NCBI RefSeq assembly: GCF_000002595.2
Contig: NC_057005.1
Span: 3,602,001-3,666,000 of the forward strand
Direction: 5' to 3'
Length of the DNA: 64,000 nt
Source of the DNA: Chlamydomonas reinhardtii
Lineage: Eukaryota > Chlorophyta > Chlorophyceae > Chlamydomonadales > Chlamydomonadaceae
The stretch's first letter is position 1. Each line of letters begins with the position of its first letter. This document shows, piece by piece, positions 48,513 through 60,790 of this stretch. The notes beneath the pieces were generated by a model. The model was not told the origin of the DNA and searched no databases. It saw nothing but the letters and a program-made list of their open reading frames with translations. The position numbers and the translations under genes are program-made.

Positions 48513-51260
48513 ATGGCTGAGGAGACACAGCCCTATACTAGCTACAACAAGCAGGATGAGGTTCCAACGCTCATTGGAAACTGGGTGGAGGAGCGTGAGC
48601 TAAAAGAACTGACAGGCGTGACGCGCAACCTGGTGAGCACGCGCATGCACAAAGAGAGAGCCCGGCAGGCTTATGGCCTTGAGACGCAGAGCTGATGGTC
48701 GACAATCGTGTTGTGCACAGGCCGCGTCACAAGCGCTTAAAGACACGTCGGACGGGACCTCGCCCACGCGCTCCCTCGGCGACGCCCTCACCGCCACGCA
48801 CCCGCGTGTGATTGAGCACGTCCAAGCACAAACGGTAAGCGAACCCTGGCCATGGGCGCAGTCAAGTTCGTAAAGGATGTTCTAATGAGAAGGCGCGTGG
48901 TAGCGGTAGGAACTCAGCTCAGACTGGGCCAGCAAGTTCCCCTGACACCCGGTTTTCCCACGCCCTTTCGCCGCCGTCCCCCGTTCCTCACCTCCCCTTT
49001 CCCTCCCTTCCCGCCGCTCCCTCTTTCCGTCTTCCCACCCACATCTATAGCATGCCGCGGACTGGCAGAGCACGGTACAGGCCACGTATCGGCCACCCAG
49101 CGACGCAACCCGCAACGCGGCGGCTTACGTGAACACATCCAAGATGGGGCCGCGCGAGCGCATGGTGCGTGCACGCGCTTTGCGCGCGTGAGGGTATGTG
49201 CCCGAGCCCAGCGGGTAGGCCCCGATAGTGGGTGTGGGATGTCGGGGTTGACCCACGACGGGGCGAAGGTGTCCGGTATGAGAGGACAAGCGGTGGACAC
49301 GATGGGACCACGGGTGGAGGGTGTGGACGCGCGGGCAGGGCGTGCCTTTCGCCGTGTAATTGGCAACACTGAAGGCGCGTGGCTGTACACTGACATATGT
49401 TGTATTGATATGTTGTCCGCAAGGCGCCTTCTGTCATACAATGCATGACACTTTCTGCTGCCCACTTATTCTGGTCGCAGCTGCATGAACAGCTGATGAG
49501 GGAGGCGCAGGACCTGCCGCCGGAGCTGCAGGTGCGGCCATGGGCCCGTGGGGCTGTGCGGCTGTGGGGCTACGGGCACGGGCTGGGGGCATGCGTTTGA
49601 GGTGTTAAACTGAATGTGTTGCGAGGAAATGACGTGGAGCAAGGCGATGTTGGGCACCGGCTGGTGGGGCACCGGGGTAGCTCCATGGACTTGTGGTGGA
49701 GGCGGCGTGGCCACGGGGGTCACAGGCTGGGCCGATGGGGCGCAGGCGCAGCTCTGTTTCCTGACAGCAGGGTGGCGGCCTGCCGTGACTCGCAGCAAGG
49801 GTGGGGACTGGCCCGCACGGCATGACCTGAGCGCTGCCGACAAGCGCTTGCGCATCATGCGGAACAGGCGCCGGGTGGAACACGCGGGTGGGGTCCCAAG
49901 CGCATAAGCTCCCTCCCTGTTCCACATCGCCGACTCGTCCCTGCACGTAAACCCTCATCTTGTTCACCCCACCAGGCAACACTGACGGGTCCGGCAGTGC
50001 CTGTCACCACCGCCTCCACCTACGGCGCGGACTTCCATCAGCACGACCTCACAGGCATTGTGTGAGTGAGAGGCCACGTGTGGCGGGAGGGCTGGGCGAC
50101 ATCTGCAAAGAAGATGCGAGAGGACGGGGACGGGCTTTGGCATGTGTTCCAGCGACTGCAAGCGCTGGCAGGGCTTTTGATACGGGCGAGGTGCCCGGCC
50201 CTCGGCACTCCAGCCTCATTACTAGCAAGTGCCCACACAAACGCCACCTCGCTCACTGCCATCCGCCATTAAGTGAAACGGGTAATGCCGCTGTCGCTGC
50301 TGCCGCAGCGTGGGCGCCAAGGTGATGAAGGACCGGGACGGGCGGCCGGCGGTGCGCGACCCCACCTTCCTGGCGGAGACGCAGATGATGAAGAAGGACG
50401 CTGCGGACCGGCTCATGGGCGAGACGGCGCGGCAGGTGGGCGAGTGGCGTGGGGTGGCTGGCCACGGGGGCTGGCGGGGGGCATGAGTAAACTTGCTGGG
50501 CAAGGCTACGGGGCGCAGGTGCAGGTTTTGAGTTCAGGGCTTCAAGTACAGGCTTTCGCGAGCGGCCCGTAGGCAGGAAGCGGGAAGCGACGGGCGGACG
50601 GGGAGTCCCAAGGCGAGCGGCGGAGGCGAGGGGCGGACGGGACGTTCGGCTTGAGGAAGGGGATGATGGATTACTGGGAAGGGGATGATGGGCTGTCGCC
50701 GTGTTGTCTTAGCGGAACTGTAGCAAGAACCAGACTACGGGCACTGAAGCTCGCCGCACATTGCACGGCGTCCATACAACCTCCCCTCCGCCTTCTGACC
50801 TCCTCCCCCTCCACCCTCTCGAAACCCCCATCCAACAGTCGGGGGCGCGCGACACGACAATGCTGCCCAACCCCGACGTCCCCGTCACCATCTATACGGA
50901 AGCCGTGGCCAACAAGACGTACGGTGAGAGATTTGCCTGGCAGTTGGCTGGCGTTGTAGATCGCAATAGCACTAGGGAAAGTTAGTGCTTATACGCTGGG
51001 CCAGGCACTGAGGTAAAGCCATTCGCCCACGGGCTGCCCCTGACGCTGCCCCGTGACCGTCACGGCTCCTGCGCCGCCCCCACCGGACCAACTGGTTGCT
51101 CGTGGGGCGCCTGACTCGCCACTGCCTGCCTGGCTGCCGCAACCCCTCAGGCGGCGTGTTCCCCGGCACCACCACGCTCAACACTGCGGCGCCCTTCGGC
51201 AAGAGCACCAACTTCTCCAAGCCCATGAGCGACTACAGCAAGGTGGTGGTGGACGAGTAG
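48513..51260 (+). CDS. Ciliary-type protein, SPAG8-like candidate
   Basis: Exons 48513-48632, 48721-48834, 49051-49164, 49481-49531, 49976-50061, 50309-50435, 50839-50923 and 51151-51260 give 268 residues, all in phase, with a short polar N-terminus and no membrane segment. The opening MAEETQPYTSYNKQDE and LIGNWVEERELKELTG resemble the NW-x-EER start of SPAG8-type ciliary proteins. Later come WQSTVQATYRPPSDATRN, TASTYGADFHQHDLTG and VFPGTTTLNTAAPFGKSTNF: short Tyr/Phe/Pro motifs in extended chain, as in microtubule inner proteins of ciliary doublets. In the alga the SPAG8 counterpart is, to my recollection, a flagellar-associated protein; exact naming needs a search. Ciliary role is inference from motif style; the gene model is strong. 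Confidence 0.75.
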
Positions 51261-53361
51261 TTAGCCCAGCTATCTACATATGCGTCCAGCTTCATCAGTG
51301 GATTGGTACCGTTGGTTTGGACGTAAGAGCTTGGCGGAGCTGGTTGCCGTTAGGTTGGAGCTTCGAGGTGGGATGGAGCGGTGGGGCAGCGAGGAGGCAG
51401 ACCATGCAGGATAGAGCGCGATGATAGTGAGGGGCGATGTAGCGGTGTGAGGCGGGGGCTGGGTTGTCCGACTATGCCAGCACACATCACCACAGAAGGC
51501 AGCTGGTGGGAGCTGGCGTTGTGTGCGGTGGGACAGGGTGCAGGCACAATGCGGGCGGTGGCTCGTAAGCTCGTGATGTGGCTCTTTAGGCAGGCAGGGA
51601 CACGGGATGAGGACTACGGTATGCACAATCTGGTGTACATTGGCGAAGGTGTGGCCAGGTGTGGCGGTCGTTACATGCACGTGAGAGCAGTGAGCTCCTC
51701 CTCGGAGCTCTTCAGAGTGCGATAGATGCATTCGTCCGAGGCATGGGCCGTGGAATGCGTGCGATGGGACATGGCTAGGGGCAAGTGGGTGTAGTCCCGT
51801 CACTCCCGTGGCTCGATGGCTGATACAGCTGGGCCCCGAGAAACAAGTGACAACCAACCCGGGCGCCAATGCGCGGGGACTGGGGAGCCGCCACTGCAAG
51901 CAGAAAGCCGAGGGTGCACCTGGAGGCCATGGAAGAGTGAGTGGTGTCCAGGGGAGCTGGGGAGGGCGTGCTATCAGTATCAGCGCCGGCCCTCCGACTT
52001 GCCGGAATGCGGTGGATGGCGGCAGGGCTCAGGATTTAGGACCCTGTTGCCCTCATCCAAAGTTCCAAACGGTTCGGCGTGGCTGCTGCCAAAGTTTGGG
52101 TGTCAGGGCCACCGCGCCCCTGCACATACCGGTAACATCGACACGATTTGCATTATGAATGCGACATTACAAGAAGGGACAGTGCATGATGCTGCCTGGG
52201 AGATCGCTTTGGATCGGTGCACGCCTCGCCTGCTGTGCGTTACATCACTTGGCACTGGTCCGCCCACTATACGCTTGCCGCCGACCCGACCATCGCCCGC
52301 CAGCATAGCCAACACACACATTCCAAGGTTCCTTGCCCCGCAAGGTTGTTCCAGTGATTGTGTGAGCTTGTCGGCCCGAGCATCGAAGACGCCCGACCTG
52401 GGCGTGGTGAGACATGTGCATCGCCAGACATGTGTGGGATCCACTATCCCTTCTGTCAGTCGTCGCTTCAGTTTGGCTACAACCTGCACCAAAGCCTGTG
52501 GTTGAGCAAGTGGCACAGCGAAATTGCCACCCTCGCGAAAGTTACGCCAGATTACGCAGGGGTAGACGGTGTCACAGTGAACTGTGTACCTAATAACAGG
52601 CAAATAATTGAACAGACGAAGCTTTCCAGAGCGGTGATTGTCGCAAGGTGCGCGAAATTGGCCCAGTGTCCCAAAACGAAGCCCTTTACAGCTGCTTTTC
52701 TAACTAATAGTATATAAATAAGTTTTATTGAAGTTGTTGCGGTGACAACGTCATCTCTGGCCTCCGTTGGCCTCAGTGGGATGCCAAAGGCCGGTCGCAA
52801 CCTGCGTCACGAGGGGCCGATCCACCTGCGTCAACGCCGTCCTCACCCGCCATCACCCGCGCTCACCCGGCTTCAACCGCAGCGCCGTACATGGCGCTTT
52901 GTGGTATACAAGGCCATGGCTTTACTGGCATGTCATACACAGTCCAAGCGCCAGCAAGAGTGAATAATACAACAAGAATCGCAAGCGCACACTACTGAAG
53001 AAGAGCGCCGACTCTTTGCAAGCTTAGCTCAAGCTATCTCCCTGGACCTAGCTGCATCACACAGTAAGTCGTCGCTCGCAGAGAAGCGACTGCTATGGGG
53101 CGATGGCATGTTCGCAGGGCAAGGTTTCTTTCTCAGGTTTCTCTGCTGCGATTGCTTACATACCATACACGGGCCGATTGGGGTGGTGCTTTGTCAGGCT
53201 CGCCAGTCTGCGTGACTGAAACATACCCACGCGCCACGTTGCCCACTCGACGCAGGCCTCATCCACCCCGCCTGTGCACACGCGACGACTCCGACTCCGT
53301 CGCTCCGACGATCCGGCAACTTTACAGCATTACGCGCATACACCCCCAAACACCGGCCAGC
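51261..53361. other. 2.1-kb gap between ciliary-type gene and ABCG transporter
   Basis: No supported gene. Several open frames of 60-230 codons occur on both strands but lack motifs and overlap one another. 52540-52760 is AT-rich. The last 300 bases should include the ABCG promoter and leader. Confidence 0.4.
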
Positions 53362-56300
53362 ATGTCGACGGCCAGCGGCTCCAGCAGCCGCGGCGGCGTC
53401 GATGTCGATGTCGAGGCTGGCGATGCCTCCGGCTACGACAGCATGGGCAAGGCGGGCTTCCGCACCTCGCCCTCCGCCTCCTCAGGGGCCGGCGGCTCGC
53501 AGGGTCTGCGCATTCTCATGAAGGACCTCACCTACACCGTCCCCTCCAACACCAAGAAGGGCGAGGTCGCGCACCTGCTCCGCGACGTGAGCGCCTTCCT
53601 GGAGCCTGGCCAAATGACTGCACTGGTGAGTGCTCACTATGACAGAGCCAAGTGCCTAGCATGGGATGCAACAGGCCGGGTGGTGTAGCAGCAAGGTGCG
53701 CGGCCGCCAACACACCACCACCATCTGGGCTTGCCTTTGTGTCCGGTGCTCCGCCTTGCAACTCTCCCACATTCCTGGTCCAGTGCTAGCTTCAGCCTCC
53801 AGTCGTGCCCACCCCACGCGCTCACCCGGCACCCGCTGCCTGACCCCCACCTGACCTCAACCCACACCGTCCTCCACATGCCTTGCCCGTGCCCCTCACA
53901 GATGGGCCCCAGTGGCAGCGGCAAGACCACGCTGCTAGATCTGTTGGCCGGGCGCAAGACGGTGGGCAAGACCGAGGGTCACCTCAGCTTTGGCGGAGTG
54001 ACACCCACCAAGCAGTTCCTGCGCCGCTACACAGGATACGTCGAACAGGTGGGTGCAGCATCCGGGCATCGTGCGAGATTGTGGATATGCCGTACTGTGA
54101 TTGTGTTTTGTTGCTGCTGTCACCTACTTCCACCTCTTCCTTACCCTCCCCTCCTCCTGTGCCTCCTCGCTCCTCCTGCCTCCCCTCGTCCCTCCCTCAG
54201 TTTGACACGCTGCTGGGCGACTTGACGGTGCGTGAGATGCTGCTGTACACGGCGGAGCTCAAGAGGCCCACCAGCGAGCCGCTGGCGGACAAGCGGGACG
54301 CGGTGAGACAGGAGATACAGAGAGTGTGTGTGTGTACACGTTGTGATGTGTGTTGAAAGCTAAGGGGCCCGGGAACTGTGGTCGTGGCTTGTAGCTTTGG
54401 TTCTTGCCAGCTGTGCTCGTAAGGACTGCCTATCCTGACTTCCCTCCCTCCCGTTGCTCCCGCCTCGGCCCCTCCCGCCTCCGCCCCTCCCTCCAGGTGG
54501 ACGTGTTGCTGAAGCGACTGGCTCTGACGCAGTGCGCGGACGTGCGCATCGGCGACCCGCTGTCCAAGGGCATCAGCGGTGGACAGGCCAAGCGCACCAA
54601 CGTGAGTGCCTGATGGGTGCATTGATTGGGACACTACACACGCAGGCTGTCGGTGTGCTGGGTTGCGGGTTGCGGGTGGAAGGGAGAGGAAAGTCCTGTC
54701 CTTGGCTGTGGGGCGCCCGGATGTGTTTACGCGGCGCATGCTGCCGAAACTGACGCCCTGACTCACTCCCGATGTCGCTTTATGCCCCTCCAGATCGGCA
54801 TCGCGCTCATCTCCAACCCGCGTGTGCTGTTCCTGGATGAGCCCACCTCGGGCCTGGACAGCTACACCGCCAACGAGGTACGTCAGAAGCGCAATCCTCT
54901 CTCAGAAAAATTAAACGCGCATCAGCAGAGAGTGCGGGCGTCTTGTACGGAGTGCCCTCTGCCCGCAATACTTTCACGTCACTGTGCCCCCCTTGCTTGC
55001 TCGTTGCTCACTGCCATCCCTGCCCTTGTGTCGCCCTTCTCCCCTCCCCCCCACGCCTCCCCCCCCCTCTCACAGGTGATGAAGGTGGTGCGCGGCCTGA
55101 CCTCCGACGGCACCACCATCTGCGCCACCATCCACTCGCCCACCGCCGCCACCTTCGCGCTGTTTGACCGCGTTATGCTGCTGGTGCGTGTGTATGCGTA
55201 TGCGTATGTGCGCGGCCGGCAGCGCTGACCAGTTGGGCCAGTGCTTGTGCGCGTGGCTGGCCCAATGCATTTTTGTGGCCCTTGTCCGTCCACTGCTCCT
55301 GACGCCCCACATACTATACTCCCACACGCTCTCGTGCCCACAGGTACGCGGCCAGGTGGTTTACTTCGGCCCCCAGGGCCTGCCCGCGCTGGAATTCGCT
55401 GCGGCTGAGTGGGGCCCCGCCGCCGCCGGCAGCGCGTCAGAGCTCCTGGCGCTGCACCGCGCCGCCAGCGCCGCCGCGCCCCTTGCCATCGAGGCCGCCG
55501 CCTCCGCTACCGACCAGTCAACAGTAAAGGCGGCGGCGACCTCGTCGGTCGCGGCCCTGGCGTTCAACGATGCGGAGGTGCTGGTGGAGGCGGTGACGGA
55601 GGCGGACCACAGGGGAGAGGCGGCGGGTTTGGCAGCGGCGTACGCTAAGAGCCGCCTGGCACAGGTGGGAATGGCGTGTGGAAACGAACGGGGAGGGTGC
55701 GCTAAGGGTGTGTGGGTTATGTGGGCAATGGAGGATAAGCACAGCAGCCGCCCCTAGGTATCTGCTGCTTGCCGCGTTTACCCACGCCCCTGCCCTGCCC
55801 GCCTACGCCCCACACTACACCCATTGCACTGACAAACGTGTTCGTTCCCCTGTCCCCCGCCCCACCGCCTACACAGGACAACGCGCGGCAGATAGAAGTG
55901 TACATGGCTGAGGGCGCCGCCGGCCGCGGCGGCATGGGCGGCGGCTCCAGGCCCTCCGGCATGTGCCGCGTCGCCACGGCCCTGGGCGTGAGCAAGTGCG
56001 GCAACGGCAAGAGCGCCTCCAGCAACAAGGCGGCCCCCGAGGCCGCCGCTGCTGCTACTCCTGCTACTGCCGATGTGGAGCTGGGGGCGGCTGGTGCTAC
56101 AGCCGGCGGTGAGCAGCAGCTGGTGCGTCAGCGCACGTCGTCGCCCTTCGCGGCGGTCAGCACCGCCAACACGTCCTCGGCTCTATCGGTGTCGGAGCAG
56201 GTGAGCGTGTTCAAATGCGGGCGCGGCGCAGGGCTTTAAATCGTGACCTTGTAGACTTCATTTCCTTCAGGCTTGGCCCCGCCCATCACTTGGTCCACCG

Positions 56301-58246
56301 CTCGGCCTAGCCAGCCTGCTTCCCTCGCGCCCTTCCCAATCCCTTACCCATCCCCCTGCCCGCCTCGCCTGGTATTCACAACCCGCTACCCGCCTCGCCT
56401 CCTGCTCCTGCGCCTCAGGTGGCCAAGGAGCTGGCCACGCGCAGTGAGACGGTGACGCCCTGGTACTGGGGCCTGTGGACACTGCTCAAGGTGAGGGCTG
56501 TAAGGGTTGGTTGTGAAGGGGGTCTGGGCGGTTGTGTGTTCACAGGTCAAGGCATACAGGGCAGTCAGGCACCTGCAACCATTGGTGACCACCCAGCCAC
56601 TCTCTCCCGGGCGCGTGCGCTTTTCCGGTGCCCCCGAACACCGACTCTTGGCCACCAACCCATACACATGCCACCGCTCCCATACTTCCCAACCCCTCCG
56701 CAGTATCGCTCCACCAAGAACTACTGCAACCCGGGCTGGTTGGGCCCGCGCATCGCGGACAAGCTCTTGATCAGCCTCATCATCCTGACGCTGTATCTTG
56801 GCATCGGCGACAACTTCGCGCCGGACAACCTGATCAACATCCAGTCCGCGCTGTTCATGTGGGCGCTGCTGCCCGCCTTCGGAGCCGCCAGCTACGTACC
56901 CGCCATCGTGCTAGGTGAGGAGTGTGTGGGTGGCCGGGTGCGTGGATTGCCGGGTGGATGGCCGGGTGGCCGGTTAGGTGGGTGGATGGATGGCACCGAG
57001 CGGTGTTGCTGTCGGGCGTACCGTACCGTATGTAGTGCTGCGGTGAATGGTGGCGCCCTATCCTACCCATGCCTCGCATTTTTGTGCGCTGGGCTGTTAC
57101 CAATCCGTGAATCCACTGCAAAGCACTTACGCCCTACGCCCTGCCTCCCCACCTCACCGCACCTACCTTCATGCACGCAGAGCGCCGGCTGTTCGTGCGC
57201 GAGCGCGCCGACGGCCTGTACCGCGTCTTCACCTACCTCGCCGCCAAGCTGGTCGAGGAGCTCGTCCTGTCCATCATCATCACGCTCATCTTCTCCAGCT
57301 ACGTCTTCTACGGCGTGCAGCTCAAGGGCGCCTGGGTAGTTTTCTGGCTCATCTACTTCATCGACCTGTCTGTGGGCATCGTGCTCGCCTACCTGGTCGC
57401 GGCGCTCAGCCCCAACATGGACGTCGCCAACGCCGCGCTGCCGGGTGCGTGAATGTGGGGAGAAGGGGGGTTGTTAAGTCTGAACCATCCCGGACGGATA
57501 CAGCCGCGGTTAGAAGGGGCTGGGCCTGGGCATGGCGGCATGGGCGTGGCTTGGGTTTCCAGGCGCAGGCCCCAGCTTGCCACCGTGGTTGCATGATTGC
57601 CTTGCCGCCGACTGCCAACCACTACCGTACTCCCCTCCATTGCACCTCCGCTTTCTAATCCCCTATGCAACCCCCCCCCCCCCCATCGATCTGCCCGCAG
57701 GCTTTGTGGTGACGTTGCTGTTCTTCGCGGGCCAGCTCATCACAGTGGACTCCATCCCGCCCTGGTGGCAGTGGTACTCGCGCATCGACCCCCTGCGCTA
57801 CGCCTGGGGGTGAGTGGCGACTGGCGGGCTGGCTGGCTCCGGCTGCGGTGGATGGATGGGGCGAGGGTACCACGGCCGAGTGCCGAGTGCCGGAATGGGG
57901 GCCCATTGCTGGTGGGACGGGATCGATTAGCTGGGGGTGAAACACCCCCCTCATCCACGGTAGTGTCGAGGGCTGGGCTGGTGTGTAGTTATATGCGTGG
58001 CAGACCACTCACACTTTCCTTCCGTCCCCCGCCTCTCCGCCCTCTCTCATCTATCGCAGTGCGCTCATGATCAACCAGTTTGAGGACAACAATGTCATCC
58101 TGGCCGGCGACCAGACCATCCTGGAGTACTACAGCCTGTCTGGCGTGGACAAGTGGGCCTATGTTGGCTACCTGAGCCTGTTCTGGATCGTGTTCGCCAC
58201 GCTGGCGCTGCTGGCGCTCACGTTCGTGCACCACCAGAAGAGGTAG
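53362..58246 (+). CDS. ABCG-family half-transporter (ATPase domain then membrane domain)
   Basis: Thirteen exons: 53362-53625, 53902-54048, 54201-54302, 54497-54601, 54794-54877, 55076-55183, 55344-55664, 55877-56200, 56419-56490, 56704-56914, 57181-57444, 57701-57809 and 58060-58246, giving 765 residues. Walker A GPSGSGKTT (90-98), Q-loop near TGYVEQFD, signature ISGGQAKR (about 197-204; usual ABCG form is VSGGERKR), Walker B VLFLDEPTSGLD (about 217-228) and H-switch ATIHSP are all present. The nucleotide-binding domain precedes the membrane domain, the reversed order that defines ABCG. Membrane segments include LLISLIILTLYLGIG, LFMWALLPAFGAASYV, LSIIITLIFSSYVFYG, FVVTLLFFAGQL and FWIVFATLALLALTFV. 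An insertion of about 200 Ala/Ser-rich residues (exons 7-8) separates the two domains. It should export lipids or small hydrophobic compounds as a dimer; the substrate is unknown. Confidence 0.93.
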
Positions 58247-59690
58247 ATGGATAGATGGATTGGCGGATACCGTTGGTGCATAGATGGGTAGACGGTTGGA
58301 AGTGGACGGGGGCGGATCGGAGGGAAAGGGATAGGTGACAGCAGAGCCCTTGCTCGGGCGCAAGGGTGCGCCTCACTGCTCACGGCTTGGGGTGCACGGC
58401 ACTTTCATTGGTGCGTGGTGCAGTCTTGCTGTGTGTCTAGAGACGGGTCATGGGGTGATGGGGCAGGTAGGACAAGCGTAAGCGTTTGGAAAATGGAGGG
58501 CTTGAATGTCTGAGCTCATCCATGTGTACAAGAACAGAAATACTGTCAAGTTTTGTGTCATTGATTGCTGATTCGTTTGTGGTATTGTTCAATTATTGTT
58601 GTTCGGGCATTGCATCGCACTCGAGGGGCTGGGTGGTTCATTGGGGTTGGGACCGGGTATCCCAGCTTGTATCCCAGGGGTTGTGCGCGGGGAGCAAGCG
58701 GCGGGGGCTGCAGATGCTGAAGCGCGTGCTAGGCTGCCTATCTGTCTCGAAGATGCTTCAAGACTGTGTGAACGTTGCTTCACGATATTATGGGGTGGTT
58801 TATGCTGGCTGCACGCACCATACACCATACAGCTACTAACATTCGTCACACTTGCACCCAAGTGTGCGCGAGGGAATCCATGTAACAATATCTTGGCTTG
58901 ATATGCGCTGACTTATCGCAGCGCAGTGGAGATAAGTCTAGTTATTGCGACGTAACTGCCGTGTTGCGTTAGAGTCACGCACGGCGCAGGACGCTCGGGT
59001 ACGTGCCTGTGCATGGGGCCGAACCGAGCTGGGTCTTGTACGCGTCAGGAGCACACGGCGCCTTATCTGCCGTTGTGCTTCTGTACTGTATTTCGGATCG
59101 TCCCTCTGCCGGGACGGTGACCTCAGTGTGTCGCACTTAAACGTTCCCTACATTTCTGGACTTTCTTTGCAATCCTATACCTGGTTCTAACTATACTTTA
59201 CCATGTCTGGACCGAATAAGCGTTTAATATACACTCAGACGGAGTTGCAGCGCTTTGTTGCGCGATCCTGCTCAATGGAACCCCTTAGCTTGATCACGCT
59301 CGCTCTCTGATCGTAAGGGAATGCCCTTCGACGCTTCTCTGGCGCTTTGGACCACGCTTTGGTTCGGGGGCCGCATTCGGGAGCAAATCGGAGCAGAGCG
59401 GAGCTTTCAAGCGGAGCAAAGGCGCGCGAAGCGTTGCGGACAAGGCGTTCGGCAAGTCACTGAAAGCAAAAGGGCATGCACAGCTGTGCGGGCGGGCTAC
59501 TTGCTTGCCATGCGCGGTCCTGCTTGCCGTGCCTTCGTGTCTACCCGTCGCTTTACAGTTCACAGCTTTGTGCAATACCTTTCATCTTCCATCGTGCCAC
59601 CCCCACCTCCCCAAGACCTCAGGGCTTTTGGCGCGGTACTTCTCCTGTCTGCCTATCCAGGCCGCAGGGCCCGCGTGCCCTTGGGGAAAG
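58247..59690. other. 3' UTR of the ABCG gene and intergenic sequence
   Basis: No gene supported. The 3' UTR probably ends near the TGTAA at 58881. From 58900 to 59300 the sequence is AT-richer and contains nothing recognised. Confidence 0.4.
58881..58885 (+). terminator. Candidate polyadenylation signal TGTAA of the ABCG gene
   Basis: First TGTAA noticed after the stop at 58246, about 635 bases downstream. Confidence 0.45.
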
Positions 59691-59699
59691 GGCGTGTGT

Positions 59700-60790
59700 G
59701 CCGTTGGGATCCGGCCTGTGCGCCGCAAGCAACGGGCTTTGCGCCCTTGCCTTATGGACAATGGATGGCATACGTGCCCTTATGATACGGCCTGTGTGCC
59801 GCAAGCAATGGGCTCCGCGCCCTTGCTTTATGGACAATGGACGGCATACGTGCCCTTATGATACGGCCTGTGCGCCGCAAGCAACGGGCTCCGCGCCCTT
59901 GCTTTATGGACAATGGACGGCATACGTGCCCTTATGATACGGCCTGTGTGCCGCAAGCAATGGGCTCCGCGCCCTTGCTTTATGGACAATGGACGGCATA
60001 CGTGCCCTTATGATACGGCCTGTGCGCCGCAAGCAACGGGCTCCGCGCCCTTGCTTTATGGACAATGGACGGCATACGTGCCCTTATGATACGGCCTGTG
60101 TGCCGCAGGCAACGGGCTCCGCGCCCTTGCTTCACGGACAATGGACGGCATACGTGCCCCTACGATACGGCCTGTGCGCCGCAAGCAACGGGCTCCGCGC
60201 CCTTGCTACATGGACAATTTACGGCGTACGTGCCCTCATAATACGGCCTGTGCGCCGCAGGCAACGGGCTCCGCGCCCTTGCTTCATGGACACTTCACGG
60301 CGTACGTGCCCTCATGATACGGCCTGTGTGCCGCAGGCAACGGGCTCCGCGCCCTTGCTTCATGGACAATGCGCCGCGTACGTGTTCTTATGATACGGCC
60401 TGTGCGCCGCAAGCAACGGGCTCTGCACCCTTGTTTTATGGACAATTCACGGCATACGTGCCCGTATGATGTGACCTGTGTGCCGCAAGCAACAGCTCAC
60501 CCTTGCTTTTGGGTAATAGATGGCATACGTGCCCTTATGATACGACCTGTGTGCCGCAAGCAACGGGCTCCACACTCTTGCGTTGTGGATTATAGACGGC
60601 ATTGAAATGCTTACGTGCCTTCGTTGTACATGCCTTTGCGTTGTGGACAATGTGTGGTCTGAGCGCCACGTTCGGATACGGCGTGTGTGCCGCCAGCAAC
60701 AGGCTTTGCGCCTCGCATCATGTGTCTTGCGATATTGCCCGTGTGCCGCATGCAATTATGCTGCCTGCCCTGTCGTTATGGACGCTTCGA
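59700..60790 (+). repeat. 76-bp minisatellite, about 11 regular units then degenerate ones
   Basis: The landmark ATACGGCCTGTG recurs at 59785, 59861, 59937, 60013, 60089, 60165, 60241, 60317 and 60393, exactly 76 bases apart. An earlier diverged unit starts at about 59709, and shorter, more diverged units run to about 60790. Each unit contains GCCGCAAGCAACGGGCTCCG and TTATGGACAATGGACGGCAT. Because 76 is not a multiple of three, every frame is sampled and long open frames result; these are not taken as genes. Confidence 0.92.

Noticed and set aside
51270-52603. Long frames on both strands between the ciliary-type gene and the ABCG gene
   Set aside because: They overlap each other, lack motifs and differ in codon use from the flanking genes.
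59321-60605. Overlapping open frames repeating CPYDTACVPQAT-like sequence
   Set aside because: They arise from the 76-bp tandem repeat, whose length shifts the frame each unit; no ATG context, exon structure or family match.
59700-60790. CRISPR-like array
   Set aside because: Units are directly tandem and similar throughout their length, with no unique spacers, in a eukaryotic nuclear setting.
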